A stretch of 28,221 bases of DNA from Bacteroidota bacterium. GTDB lineage: Bacteria; Bacteroidota; Bacteroidia; Bacteroidales; GCA-2748055. The position numbers and the translations under genes were made by a program. How positions within the stretch are numbered: the stretch's first letter is position 1; each line of letters starts with the position of its first letter. Below are positions 1 through 7,326 of the stretch, one piece after another. The notes beneath the pieces were generated by a model. That model was not told where the DNA came from. It saw nothing but the letters and a program-made list of their open reading frames with translations, and did no database searches. The stretch lies in the NCBI GenBank assembly GCA_024244665.1, contig JAAEOI010000261.1, positions 1 to 28,221 on the forward strand, given 5' to 3'.

Positions 1-172
1 CCAATTGTTTGAGGGTGGCTTCTTTCAGCCATTGAACTTTTTCTGCCGATAGCCCAAAAGGGTTGCCGGAATTCACTTTTTGTCCTTCGGTTTGAGCGAA
101 AGCGAGGATTGCAATAAAACTGAATACAGAAATTGCAATAGATTTTTGTACTAAATTTCTATTATTTTTCAT
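1..172 (-). CDS. N-terminal part of a secreted protein, unrecognised
   Basis: This reading frame starts at an ATG at 172-170 and runs off the left edge of the window, so only about 57 residues are visible. The N-terminus has basic/polar residues (MKNNRN...), then a hydrophobic stretch ending in AILAFAQT, which is a Sec signal peptide with a plausible cleavage after AFA. The mature part begins TEGQKVNSGNPFGLSAEKVQWL. I do not recognise the family from this short piece. Its upstream region (173-221) is AT-rich and carries no clear promoter box. The signal peptide, absence of stops and AT-rich upstream DNA are the reasons to call it real. Confidence 0.6.
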   Translation of the reverse strand, partial: MKNNRNLVQKSIAISVFSFIAILAFAQTEGQKVNSGNPFGLSAEKVQWLKEATLKQL

Positions 173-221
173 TTTTATGATCTCCTTGTTTAATAAAAGT
201 GAGCACTTAAAACTTTCGTCA

Positions 222-362
222 TTAACAAATAATCAAGGACACAGACTTGGCTACATAACCCGTATGTCCAGAGAGGGGATTTGCTTCAACTGCCCGCTCG
301 AACAAATCCTTCGCCTCCTCAAGATCGCCATGCTGCGCTAGCAGTATTCTTAGTGTTCTTAA
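222..362 (-). pseudogene. TPR-repeat protein, 3' relic without a start
   Basis: On the minus strand there is a 46-codon open stretch between an in-frame TGA (365-363) and a TAA (224-222). It contains no ATG. Its translation includes LLAQHGDLEEAKDLFERAVE followed by ANP, which fits the tetratricopeptide repeat consensus (small residue, G, A, F, A, P in the expected register). It looks like the last repeat and tail of a TPR protein whose 5' part has been lost. It lies between the cut-off gene at the window edge and the esterase gene. The alternative is a chance frame, but the match to TPR spacing is good. Confidence 0.5.
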
Positions 363-394
363 TCATATTCAATTCCTCTATGTAATATATAGTA

Positions 395-424
395 CTCTAT
401 TTGAGTGAAAATAGAGAATTTTTT
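395..424. terminator. Hairpin with T-run, possible terminator
   Basis: A perfect 8-bp stem, CTCTATTT (395-402) and AAATAGAG (409-416), encloses a 6-nt loop and is followed on the plus strand by AATTTTTT. The shape is that of an intrinsic terminator reading left to right, but no intact plus-strand gene ends here. On the minus strand, downstream of the esterase gene, the stem is not followed by a U-run. It may act for both strands or be left over from a lost gene. The remaining 80 bases up to 506 are AT-rich and show nothing recognisable. Confidence 0.35.
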
Positions 425-506
425 CTTCATGAAGGTATCAATTGATTCTTAAATTGGAAATCAGCTTCATTGAGATTTGAACAATCAGTTATCAGCAATA
501 TATGCA

Positions 507-1832
507 CTAATCCACATATTCAGGAGGAGAGATGGAATCTATGAAAAGAATAGCGTCGTACTGATTCGCAGGAAACATTTTCAGATCTTGAAGACCCCAC
601 GTTTTTGTAGGAATTTCAGAGACCATCCAATCGTTTCCTGCAACATGCTTTGAGTATTTCAAGTCAACAAAGGAGATTTTATGGCCTGCACTATGCAATA
701 CTGACTCCATACTATTGGGAGAATGGCTTTCTACCTGATAAATTTCACGGTTTACATAGGCAGCTTGCCCCTTATACATGTACAGGCCAACAGTATAAAG
801 TTCTTCCGGATATCTTTCATGCAACCATCCACCCATGCTTTTAATCTTATTGTATGCATCTTGATCGAGTTGATCATTGTTATGTCTGATATGGAGATTA
901 TGAGCCCAAATGATTATCTTTTCATCCGGATAAACTACTCTCTTCAGAAAATCAACGTTATCAGCCATTGCTCTGTCCCGAATTGACATCTCATTATCTT
1001 CATCAAGCCAGAAATCGATATAGTCTAACATTGAAACCGCAATCTGATGCGCGAACAACGGGATCATAGGATTTGACTGATATTTGAATGCCAATTCCGT
1101 CATGTTTGTATCTATCAACATTTCAAAATGAGAATACATGTGTTTCAATTCAATCTGATTATCAAAAACATATTTCCTCATTGCATCAATATCATTCGGC
1201 TTTTTATTCACTGCGAAAAGGCTGTCGGTTTTAAATAATTCTCTGGCAAAATCCGGGTTGATTTCTGATACCATCTCCTTAAGCATATGGGATCTTTCAG
1301 TCCAATCGCCACTCATTTGAAAATCAAATCCTGCCAGTAGCAAGGGTTTGTTTGTTTCTCGTGTTTCAACAATGTATTTAAACAATTCCAACACCTCCTC
1401 CGTTTTCCAAACACTGAATATTGCTGCCTCCATCATATTGTGGGGGCTTTGAGAATAACCTTTATTTGAATTATAGCACTCAAACAGACCGCTTTCAAAC
1501 GCGATTATATTAAAGCCCATTTTCTCATGTAGATATTTTATAATACGCACCCTCATCTGATTAAACTCCTTCACACCATGGCTGCTTTCACCCAATTGGA
1601 TCAAAGTTTTATCACCTATTAATTCCTGAAGGAAATGAAGATCATCATAATTACCATGTGAGAATAATTCAACGGGGATTGAGTTCTTTCTGATCCATTT
1701 TTTCCAGTTGTCTTTTACAGCAGGAGCCTGTGGGTCAGTTATAGTTTCTGTGTTTCTATCAGAATTACATTCTGAGCAAATACAAATTGAAGCGAATAAT
1801 AAAAGGAGGAGTGCATAGGTGTTTTTCCTCAT
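507..1832 (-). CDS. Erythromycin esterase-like hydrolase, exported
   Basis: This 441-residue protein belongs to the erythromycin esterase (Ere) family. Visible hallmarks are GESSHG at residues 81-86 (Glu82 and His85 match the G-E-x-x-H motif), EF...R shortly after, the AFESG segment near 111-115, and WAHNLH at 309-314 with His311 and His314, which correspond to the paired histidines of EreB-type active sites. Residues 6-19 form a hydrophobic export signal; three cysteines follow (17, 19, 22) but none sits in a standard lipobox. True Ere enzymes hydrolyse the macrolide lactone. Most family members in environmental bacteria have no proven macrolide activity, so resistance should not be assumed. 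The gene stands alone between two gene relics. No confident promoter was seen. Confidence 0.85.
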   Translation of the reverse strand: MRKNTYALLLLLFASICICSECNSDRNTETITDPQAPAVKDNWKKWIRKNSIPVELFSHGNYDDLHFLQELIGDKTLIQLGESSHGVKEFNQMRVRIIKYLHEKMGFNIIAFESGLFECYNSNKGYSQSPHNMMEAAIFSVWKTEEVLELFKYIVETRETNKPLLLAGFDFQMSGDWTERSHMLKEMVSEINPDFARELFKTDSLFAVNKKPNDIDAMRKYVFDNQIELKHMYSHFEMLIDTNMTELAFKYQSNPMIPLFAHQIAVSMLDYIDFWLDEDNEMSIRDRAMADNVDFLKRVVYPDEKIIIWAHNLHIRHNNDQLDQDAYNKIKSMGGWLHERYPEELYTVGLYMYKGQAAYVNREIYQVESHSPNSMESVLHSAGHKISFVDLKYSKHVAGNDWMVSEIPTKTWGLQDLKMFPANQYDAILFIDSISPPEYVD

Positions 1833-2091
1833 AATGACCTATTCTGCATTATCCAAAATGGTGCTGAATTCAACCCAATAAATGTTGTTCGCTCTCTGGA
1901 GGTGTTTCATATAAATAATTGCAATTACATTTGATTTTTTTGAAAATGTGGATGGCTAATCTAATGCAATATAGCGCATATTACCCTTGGTTTCTACCGA
2001 ACCGCGAAAGAGAGATTAGCTCCAAAATTCAGACAACAGATACAATTAGGTAAAAAGATCAATAAAACCAATGGAAAAACGAGGCTCATAG
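1833..2091. other. Intergenic DNA without recognisable gene
   Basis: This stretch upstream of the esterase gene shows no credible coding frame. It holds a TACATTTG box on the plus strand at 1926-1933 that matches the Bacteroidota -7 consensus, but without a TTG at the right distance and without an intact gene behind it. It leads into the oxidoreductase relic at 2092, so it may be a decayed 5' part of that gene or its old promoter region. Confidence 0.4.
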
Positions 2092-2226
2092 GCCATTACT
2101 TTTACCCTGAAAGAGGGTCTTGCTGTGGAAAATACCGTTCGCAAAAACAGTGTAATTCTTGGAAATGGAAATATCGCCACAGAAATGAAAAGACCGGTGA
2201 AGTGGAATCCGGAGGCTGAAAAGTAA
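2092..2226 (+). pseudogene. Gfo/Idh/MocA-family oxidoreductase, C-terminal relic
   Basis: After an in-frame TAG (2089-2091) a 44-codon stretch runs to TAA at 2224-2226. It contains GNIATEMKRPVKWNPEAEK, which has the layout of the C-terminal signature of Gfo/Idh/MocA dehydrogenases in Bacteroidota and Planctomycetes (NIA...GR...KWDPE). The preceding residues (LAVENTVRKNSVIL) fit the helix before that signature. No start codon serves the frame and the NAD-binding Rossmann domain is absent, so this is a remnant of a lost gene. Intact members reduce or oxidise sugars and related polyols. The identification rests on pattern recall of one motif. Confidence 0.5.
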
Positions 2227-2250
2227 TTTCACAAGGATTACCATAAATAG

Positions 2251-2282
2251 AGTGGCCTGAGATCATCGTATCCCAGGCCACT
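2251..2282. terminator. Rho-independent type hairpin after hcp
   Basis: AGTGGCCTG (2251-2259) pairs perfectly with CAGGCCACT (2274-2282) around a 14-nt loop. On the plus strand it is followed by TTTTC; on the minus strand it lies 19 bases past the hcp stop codon. It is the natural transcription end for hcp and could also stop plus-strand transcription coming from the relic gene. The GC-rich stem in AT-rich surroundings makes it stand out. Confidence 0.7.
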
Positions 2283-2301
2283 TTTCAATGAAAAGGGAAA
2301 A

Positions 2302-3975
2302 TTACATTTCAGCAGGAACAAGCTCATTTTCCGCTCCAACCAGGAGCTGCATGTCCTCATCCACTGTCCCGATACCTGCGATACCAAACTGTTCAACCAG
2401 TACACTGGCAACATTCGGGGAGAGAAATGCGGGCAGGGTAGGCCCGAGATGAATGTTTTTCACTCCCAGGTGAAGCAGCGCCAGCAATACAATGACTGCC
2501 TTTTGCTCATACCATGCAATATTGTATGCGATAGGTAATTCATTGATATCGTTCAGCTCAAAGACCTCTTTGAGTTTCAAGGCAATTACCGCCAGGGAAT
2601 AGGAGTCGTTACACTGTCCTGCATCCAACATTCTGGGGATACCCCCGATATCGCCAAGTTGCAGTTTATTGTACCTGTACTTGGCACAACCGGCGGTCAG
2701 AATGACGGTATCCATCGGCATCTTTGTGGCAAATTCGGAATAGTAATCCCGACCCTTCATTCTTCCGTCGCATCCGGCCATAACCACAAACTTCCTGATG
2801 GCTCCGGTTTTAACTGCATCCACAATTTTGTCGGCCAGCTGAAAAACCTGGTTATGAGCAAAACCTCCGACGATTTCACCGCTCTCGATTTCGGTTGGAG
2901 ATGAGCATCTTCCGGCATGTTCGATAATGGCAGAGAAATCCTTCTGTTTTCCCTCTTCGGCATCAATATGGGTGCATCCCGGGAATCCGGCTGCCCCGGT
3001 TGTATAGATGCGGTCTATATAGTCATCAGCTGGTGGAACGATACAATTGGTGGTAAAGAGAACCGGTCCGTTAAATGACCTGAATTCCTCTTTCTGCTTC
3101 CACCATGCATTTCCGTAGTTGCCAACAAAGTGATCATATTTTTTAAAGGCAGGATAGTAGTGGGCTGGAAGCATTTCAGAGTGTGTATACACATCGACTC
3201 CTGTTCCTTCGGTCTGTTTTAGCAATGCCTCCATATCCTTCAGGTCGTGTCCCGAGATCAGGATGGCAGGATTGTTTCTGACGCCAATATTTACTTTTGT
3301 AATTTCAGGGTTTCCATAGGATTCGGTATTGGCCTTGTCCAGCAGTGCCATGGCTTCAACACCGAATTTCCCACACTCCAGGTTAATGGCGATCAGCTCT
3401 TCTGCCCCGATGTCTTTTCTGGTGGAAGCAGATAATGCCCGGTGCATAAATACAAAAACTTCCTCATTCATATACCCAAGATTGTAGGCATGTTCAGCGT
3501 ATGCCGCTACACCTTTTATCCCATATACCAGCAGCTCCTTCAGCGAACGGATATCTTCATTGCTTTCATTCAGGATCCCGACCAGAAGGCTGTGGGCCCT
3601 AATTGCCTGGTCCGAACCGGCGTTCCAGCTTGCCTGTTTTGGCAATTCCGTTGGGATGCTCACTCCTTCCTGATCCAGCTGTTTTTGTAAACCGGCCCTT
3701 ACAATTAGTCCCTCTTTAATTTTTTCAAGGATTTTTGAATCATCGAAATTGGCATTTGTTATGGTAATAAACAGGGCATCAAAAACAAAACGGTCAGCTT
3801 CCGGTGTTTCCATATCGTTCTCCTGAGCGATATGGGCATAAAAGGAGATCCCTTTGGCGGTATAGACCAGCAAATCCTGCAGATTTGACACTGTATCTGA
3901 TTTGCCACAGACCCCCTTGATTGTACAGCCAGTTCCCTTCGAGGCTTCCTGGCATTGAAAACAAAACATGCTCAT
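2302..3975 (-). CDS. hcp: Hydroxylamine reductase (hybrid-cluster protein)
   Basis: This 557-residue protein is the hybrid-cluster protein (prismane protein), which reduces hydroxylamine to ammonia in vitro and protects anaerobes from nitrosative stress as a nitric oxide reductase. The N-terminus carries Cys5, Cys8, Cys17 and Cys23 (C-x2-C-x8-C-x5-C), the short spacing that binds a [4Fe-4S] cluster in anaerobes. All hybrid-cluster ligands are in place: His243, Glu267, Cys311, Cys402, Cys430, Cys455, Glu490 and Lys492, nearly the same numbering as the Desulfovibrio protein. Length is normal for the class. No reductase partner gene (hcr) is adjacent. It is divergent from the BlaI-type repressor gene, and an 18-bp dyad 67 bases upstream is a likely regulator site. 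A strong hairpin follows the stop. Confidence 0.97.
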   Translation of the reverse strand: MSMFCFQCQEASKGTGCTIKGVCGKSDTVSNLQDLLVYTAKGISFYAHIAQENDMETPEADRFVFDALFITITNANFDDSKILEKIKEGLIVRAGLQKQLDQEGVSIPTELPKQASWNAGSDQAIRAHSLLVGILNESNEDIRSLKELLVYGIKGVAAYAEHAYNLGYMNEEVFVFMHRALSASTRKDIGAEELIAINLECGKFGVEAMALLDKANTESYGNPEITKVNIGVRNNPAILISGHDLKDMEALLKQTEGTGVDVYTHSEMLPAHYYPAFKKYDHFVGNYGNAWWKQKEEFRSFNGPVLFTTNCIVPPADDYIDRIYTTGAAGFPGCTHIDAEEGKQKDFSAIIEHAGRCSSPTEIESGEIVGGFAHNQVFQLADKIVDAVKTGAIRKFVVMAGCDGRMKGRDYYSEFATKMPMDTVILTAGCAKYRYNKLQLGDIGGIPRMLDAGQCNDSYSLAVIALKLKEVFELNDINELPIAYNIAWYEQKAVIVLLALLHLGVKNIHLGPTLPAFLSPNVASVLVEQFGIAGIGTVDEDMQLLVGAENELVPAEM

Positions 3976-4041
3976 AATAGAATATTTTTTATTTGTTATT
4001 TAAATCACGCAGCGAAAGTAATTCCAAGTTGCACCTGTTAT

Positions 4042-4059
4042 TTGTACCAAATGTTACAA
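4042..4059. promoter_or_regulatory. Dyad upstream of hcp, possible Crp/Fnr-type site
   Basis: TTGTA and TACAA arms are separated by 8 bases, and inside them CA/TG also pair, giving 14 of 18 positions in symmetric pairs. The site begins 67 bases before the hcp start codon. Crp/Fnr-family proteins bind dyads of this kind, and in Porphyromonas gingivalis hcp is controlled by HcpR, a Crp/Fnr-family protein. That this site binds an HcpR is inference; the regulator gene is not in this window. Confidence 0.4.
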
Positions 4060-4116
4060 CATGAGAGAAAATTTCGGGAATTGTATTCTCACAAAAAATG
4101 GAGGGGTAGGATCCGC

Positions 4117-4154
4117 AACTATAAAAAATAGTTGTACAACTAAAAAATATAGTT
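4117..4154. promoter_or_regulatory. Tandem operator dyads for the BlaI-type repressor
   Basis: Two copies of the dyad AACTA-N7-TAGTT stand 4 bases apart, at 4117-4133 and 4138-4154. The inner arms and spacer form the perfect palindrome TAGTTGTACAACTA (4129-4142). The centres of the dyads are 21 bp apart, two helical turns. They overlap the -33 region and the spacer of the blaI-type promoter, the expected place for autorepression. BlaI/MecI repressors bind such short inverted repeats as dimers, often as adjacent pairs. Confidence 0.65.
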
Positions 4155-4162
4155 TAGTTTTA
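4132..4162 (+). promoter_or_regulatory. Promoter of the BlaI/M56 operon
   Basis: TTG at 4132-4134 and TAGTTTTA at 4155-4162 are separated by 20 bases and resemble the Bacteroidota primary promoter (TTG, then TAnnTTTG). Transcription would begin around 4168, leaving a very short leader before the ATG at 4177. The tandem operator covers the -33 box. Confidence 0.5.
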
Positions 4163-4176
4163 CAATAAATATTCTG

Positions 4177-4533
4177 ATGAGCATGAAATTAACCAACCGG
4201 GAAGAACAGATCATGGATTATCTGTGGGAGAATGGTCCATCGTTTGTGAAAGATATAAAGTTCTCCTTTGGGGATCCTGAACCGCATTATAATACGGTTT
4301 CAACTCTTGTGAGAAATCTCGAGCGAAAGAAGATGATCAATCACGAGGACTTTGGGACCACCTACCGCTATTATGCAGTAATCTCAAAAGAGGAATTTGT
4401 AAAGATGAATCTGAAAAGGGATGTGAAGAAGTATTTCGGAAACTCTTATCAGTCATTGGTCTCGTCGCTTGTTGAGTCCAATGACCTGAGCATAGAAGAA
4501 ATTAAGAAATTGATAGAACTGGCAAAAAAGTAG
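4177..4533 (+). CDS. BlaI/MecI/CopY-family transcriptional repressor
   Basis: The 118-residue protein is a BlaI/MecI-type winged-helix repressor. The N-terminal part (residues 3-75) has the family pattern LTNREEQIMDYLWENGP, then the recognition helix region YNTVSTLVRNLERKKMI and the wing GTTYRYYAVIS. The C-terminal helices (about 80-118) form the dimerisation region and the site usually cut upon induction. A second in-frame ATG at 4183 (MKLTN...) gives the usual family start and could be the true one; no ribosome binding site decides. It is followed after 6 bases by the M56 peptidase gene, the classic repressor plus sensor-protease arrangement. Tandem dyads over its promoter suggest autorepression. 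No beta-lactamase gene lies nearby, so the regulated targets may be elsewhere or just this operon. Confidence 0.93.
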   Translation: MSMKLTNREEQIMDYLWENGPSFVKDIKFSFGDPEPHYNTVSTLVRNLERKKMINHEDFGTTYRYYAVISKEEFVKMNLKRDVKKYFGNSYQSLVSSLVESNDLSIEEIKKLIELAKK

Positions 4534-4539
4534 ATTGTT

Positions 4540-5916
4540 ATGACACCCATACAATATTATCTGTTCGCAAATGTCTATATCCTTGTGTTCTGGCTCTTTT
4601 ACAGGGTTTCTCTGAAAAAACAGGCCCATTTCAAATCCATAAGGATCTACCTGAACTCAGCGGTAATATTCTCCCTCCTGCTCCCTCTTCTTCAAAATGG
4701 CATCACTGAACTATTAAGTTCCGGCAGTGCGATAATAAACCCGGCCTCTCAAAACCTACCTGCCGTCGGTTTTATCTATTCTTATATAGAGACTTTTTCT
4801 CCCGAATCCGCCAGCTGGTTAAGCTGGCTCGGCATATTGGAGGTCCTGATATTTTCGGGAGCTGTCATTACGGCCCTGTTTTACCTGGTCAATCATTTCA
4901 GGATCATTTCAATCCTGAGAAGAGCCAAAGAGCAACATACATCAGTGAGCAATCTCCAGGTATTAAAGTCGGATGATGTGAACATACCCTTTATATACAA
5001 TGGTCGTATCGTCCTTCCCGGCACCATCTCTTCAGAAGAAATTTCCCTGGTGATAGCACATGAAAGCCTGCACCACCGGTACAGGCACCAGCTTGATAAT
5101 TTCCTGTTTTCTGTATACCATATTGTATTCTGGATCAACCCATTCTTTCTCCTGCTAAAGGGTGCCCTAAAATTGAATCATGAGTATCAGGTCGACGGGC
5201 AGATCCTCTCTTCAGGGACAGATCCCCGGTTTTATAAATTATCACTGATCAAATACAGTGTGGGCATGCAGAGGTTTTCCCTGGCCAGCAGCCTGTCAAC
5301 CAGTGGGATTAAGAACAGGATCCTGATGATTAACAATGGATATGCGGAGATGGGTAAGTGGAGGTACTTTTTCCTGGTTCCCATTCTTACCATTATCCTT
5401 GCTGTTTTTTGTGTCGCATATATTCAGCCTGGTCCACAGGAGGGACCACAAGAGGTACCACAGGAGGTTCCGCGGGATACCCCCCAGACCCAAGCTTCAG
5501 TCGATTCAGTGAGGATGGAGATCATTGATGTCACCCGGGAAAATCTTCAGGAAATGAAATTAGAAGTTGTTGTTTTAGTATTGATGAACAGAAATTCCAG
5601 AATAATGATTGCCGGAGAAAAACACATTGTGCTCGGAAACGCAGAGGACAAAATTATTTCTGAGTACAACAAAATCATTGAACTTGGATTATCAGATGTC
5701 AGGGTTGTCGTTCAGAAAGATCTCAAGACCGATCCGGACGAATTTCGAAAACTACTTGATGCCATTGGTACTGCTCAGTATAAGCTACGTAATATTCATG
5801 CAAACAGACTGTACGGTATGAATTATAAGCACTTGCCCGTTTCTGAAAAGGAGATGATCCGGGAACTAATTCCCTTTGAAATATACCGGAACTTACCAGA
5901 CAAAGATATGGGCTAA
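4540..5916 (+). CDS. M56 (BlaR1-type) membrane peptidase with ExbD-like C-terminal domain
   Basis: This 458-residue protein is the sensor-protease partner of the upstream repressor. Transmembrane segments are visible near residues 5-22, 37-53, 95-118, 187-206 and 275-295. The cytoplasmic zinc protease motif HESLH is at 174-178, and the second acidic motif HEYQVDG at 214-220 supplies Glu215. After the last membrane segment comes a Pro/Gln/Glu-rich linker (297-316). The remainder (about 340-458) lacks a penicillin-binding sensor domain. Instead it resembles the periplasmic part of Bacteroidota ExbD: a VLMNRNSRIMIAGE strand, VVVQKDLKTDPDEFRKLLDA, then YKLRNIHANRLYG...Y..L...EK..I...IP. The ExbD membrane helix with its proton-carrying Asp is missing. 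By analogy with BlaR1 the periplasmic domain would sense a signal and trigger cleavage of the repressor. The 3' end overlaps the convergent small gene by 4 bases. Confidence 0.88.
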   Translation: MTPIQYYLFANVYILVFWLFYRVSLKKQAHFKSIRIYLNSAVIFSLLLPLLQNGITELLSSGSAIINPASQNLPAVGFIYSYIETFSPESASWLSWLGILEVLIFSGAVITALFYLVNHFRIISILRRAKEQHTSVSNLQVLKSDDVNIPFIYNGRIVLPGTISSEEISLVIAHESLHHRYRHQLDNFLFSVYHIVFWINPFFLLLKGALKLNHEYQVDGQILSSGTDPRFYKLSLIKYSVGMQRFSLASSLSTSGIKNRILMINNGYAEMGKWRYFFLVPILTIILAVFCVAYIQPGPQEGPQEVPQEVPRDTPQTQASVDSVRMEIIDVTRENLQEMKLEVVVLVLMNRNSRIMIAGEKHIVLGNAEDKIISEYNKIIELGLSDVRVVVQKDLKTDPDEFRKLLDAIGTAQYKLRNIHANRLYGMNYKHLPVSEKEMIRELIPFEIYRNLPDKDMG

Positions 5917-6104
5917 TGCGCCGGCACTCTCCTGATTCTGACCAGGAAGGTCATATTCATGACAACGGATAAGCCGAAAAACAGCCCGGAAAGAAATGCC
6001 ACAATCGGATTGTTATTCAAATAGTTGAAATTTATTACCTCACCCATAACTCCAAGTACCAGGGTGACCTGTCCGATTACCAGGAATGTTCTGTTTTTGC
6101 ACAT
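5913..6104 (-). CDS. Small two-helix membrane protein in sigma operon
   Basis: This 63-residue frame starts at an ATG 11 bases after the stop of the preceding minus-strand gene and is clearly the third gene of the sigma factor operon. It has two hydrophobic segments, about residues 6-26 and 33-56, and a basic tail (RIRRVPAH). I do not recognise a family. It may act with the 198-residue membrane protein upstream, for instance in sensing or holding the sigma factor; that is inference from order alone. Its last 4 bases overlap the end of the M56 peptidase gene on the other strand. Confidence 0.65.
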   Translation of the reverse strand: MCKNRTFLVIGQVTLVLGVMGEVINFNYLNNNPIVAFLSGLFFGLSVVMNMTFLVRIRRVPAH

Positions 6105-6115
6105 ACGAATGAAGA

Positions 6116-6712
6116 TTAATTGGCCTCTTCTTTGAACTTCCGGATGCGGTCCAGTAGTGGAAGAAACTGTTTGCGATACCTCTTTATTCTCACTGATAAG
6201 CCCACTGTAGTTGCAGCAGCTATTCCTCCTGTCAGCACCAGGTGGTAAAGGATTCGCATGTTGCTTTCCAAATCTCTTAGGAGATCTACATACAACAGGT
6301 TGATTGCCGTGAGGGCAACCACAATGAATAAGGGAAGATAGGTGGTAAAGATCCTGCGTTCAGTGTTTACCTTATGCTCGGTGACCCCCGCCAGTTCGAG
6401 GGTGGAAAGTGAGCGTTCCCTTTCGGTAATCCGGAAGCGCAGACGGTTAATCAATATTACGATTGCTATTGTACTGGCCAGAAAAATCCCAAGGCCGAGG
6501 GAGGTATATAGAGTAAATTCCATCCTGTTTATGAAAAGAATCACCATTGCCATCAGCAGGCAAACCACACTTAATGTTTTGAAGGTAATTAGCTTTTGCT
6601 GTTTCCTTTCCAGCTTAATGATCATGGGCACCAGCTCATCTGCATGGTATCCGCGGTCCATTCCCGTATCACCCGTTTTTGCCTGCTGCCAGAGTTCTAT
6701 GATTTGTTCCAT
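6116..6712 (-). CDS. Four-helix membrane protein, probable sigma factor partner
   Basis: The 198-residue protein begins 2 bases after the ECF sigma stop codon, so the two are almost certainly cotranslated. A cytoplasmic N-terminal stretch of about 40 residues (MEQIIELWQQAKTG...) is followed by four membrane helices near 43-62, 69-89, 122-142 and 154-174, and a basic cytoplasmic tail. Between helices 2 and 3 is a charged loop (about 90-121). No zinc-binding anti-sigma motif (H-x3-C-x2-C) is present, so it is not a ZAS-type anti-sigma factor. Genes directly after ECF sigma genes often encode membrane anti-sigma factors, and that is the best guess here. No named family is recognised. Confidence 0.75.
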   Translation of the reverse strand: MEQIIELWQQAKTGDTGMDRGYHADELVPMIIKLERKQQKLITFKTLSVVCLLMAMVILFINRMEFTLYTSLGLGIFLASTIAIVILINRLRFRITERERSLSTLELAGVTEHKVNTERRIFTTYLPLFIVVALTAINLLYVDLLRDLESNMRILYHLVLTGGIAAATTVGLSVRIKRYRKQFLPLLDRIRKFKEEAN

Positions 6713-6714
6713 GC

Positions 6715-7209
6715 TTACAGATTTAGTTGTTTTTGAATGCTAAGCTTGATCCGGCTGATCTTTACCCCCACATGGCTTGTTGTGATTCCCAGGATCGATC
6801 CGATCTCTTCATATTTCAATTTTTCCAGGTAGAGGCCGATCAGCATTCTGTCAAACTCACCGAGGGAGGCGATTGCCTGGTATAGCTTCTCCAGGTTTTT
6901 TTCTTTCCGGATCTTCTGCTCCATTTCAGAAACGGATGAGTCAATGATGTTTTCACTGATCGGTCCGGGCTTCCTTTTTCGCTCCTGTTTATTAAACAGG
7001 AATATTGTATTTACTGTGATGCGGTATACCCAGGTACCATAAGCCGATTCGTTCCTGAACCTTCTAAGGCCTGTCCATATGGCAAGGAGGACCTCCTGGT
7101 ATACATCCTCCGCATAACTTTTGTCGTCGAGATAGGCAAAGCAGATCCTTAGGATCTTGTCCCGGTATTCGTTATAAATGGAGATATAGATCTCCTCCTG
7201 ATTATCCAT
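6715..7209 (-). CDS. ECF-type RNA polymerase sigma factor
   Basis: The 164-residue protein has the two domains of extracytoplasmic-function sigma factors. Region 2 spans about residues 8-72, with DVYQEVLLAIWTGLRRF and the promoter-melting segment AYGTWVYRITVNT. Region 4 spans about 107-160, with LGEFDRMLIGLYLEKLKYEE and the helix-turn-helix IGSILGITTSHVGVKISRIK. It starts the three-gene minus-strand operon together with two membrane proteins. The divergent DUF4382 lipoprotein gene carries an ECF-like promoter in the shared 117-bp region, so it is a candidate target. No convincing copy of that promoter faces the sigma gene itself. Confidence 0.95.
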   Translation of the reverse strand: MDNQEEIYISIYNEYRDKILRICFAYLDDKSYAEDVYQEVLLAIWTGLRRFRNESAYGTWVYRITVNTIFLFNKQERKRKPGPISENIIDSSVSEMEQKIRKEKNLEKLYQAIASLGEFDRMLIGLYLEKLKYEEIGSILGITTSHVGVKISRIKLSIQKQLNL

Positions 7210-7268
7210 GGGAAAGCATTCTTTATCTCTTTAGTATAAAAATGGTGATTTTATTACATAAATGATCC

Positions 7269-7296
7269 GGTAACTTTATTAGTCTGGCTTCGTATA
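7269..7296 (+). promoter_or_regulatory. ECF-sigma-like promoter of the lipoprotein gene
   Basis: GGTAACTT at 7269-7276 resembles an ECF -35 element with its AAC core, and CGTATA at 7291-7296 resembles an ECF -10 element. The AAC core and CGTATA are separated by 16 bases, the usual ECF spacing. Transcription would start near 7303, 24 bases before the lipoprotein ATG. Because a sigma gene of that class lies directly divergent, this is a likely target promoter. Confidence 0.5.
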
Positions 7297-7326
7297 TGAA
7301 AGACAATATTTCTAAAAGTAGCAATA

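Noticed and set aside
507..1832. Proven macrolide resistance gene
   Set aside because: Family motifs are present, but the context is chromosomal without mobile elements and most relatives have no shown macrolide activity.
4540..5916. Penicillin-sensor BlaR1 (beta-lactam resistance)
   Set aside because: The M56 protease part fits, but no penicillin-binding domain with S-x-x-K follows and no beta-lactamase gene is adjacent.
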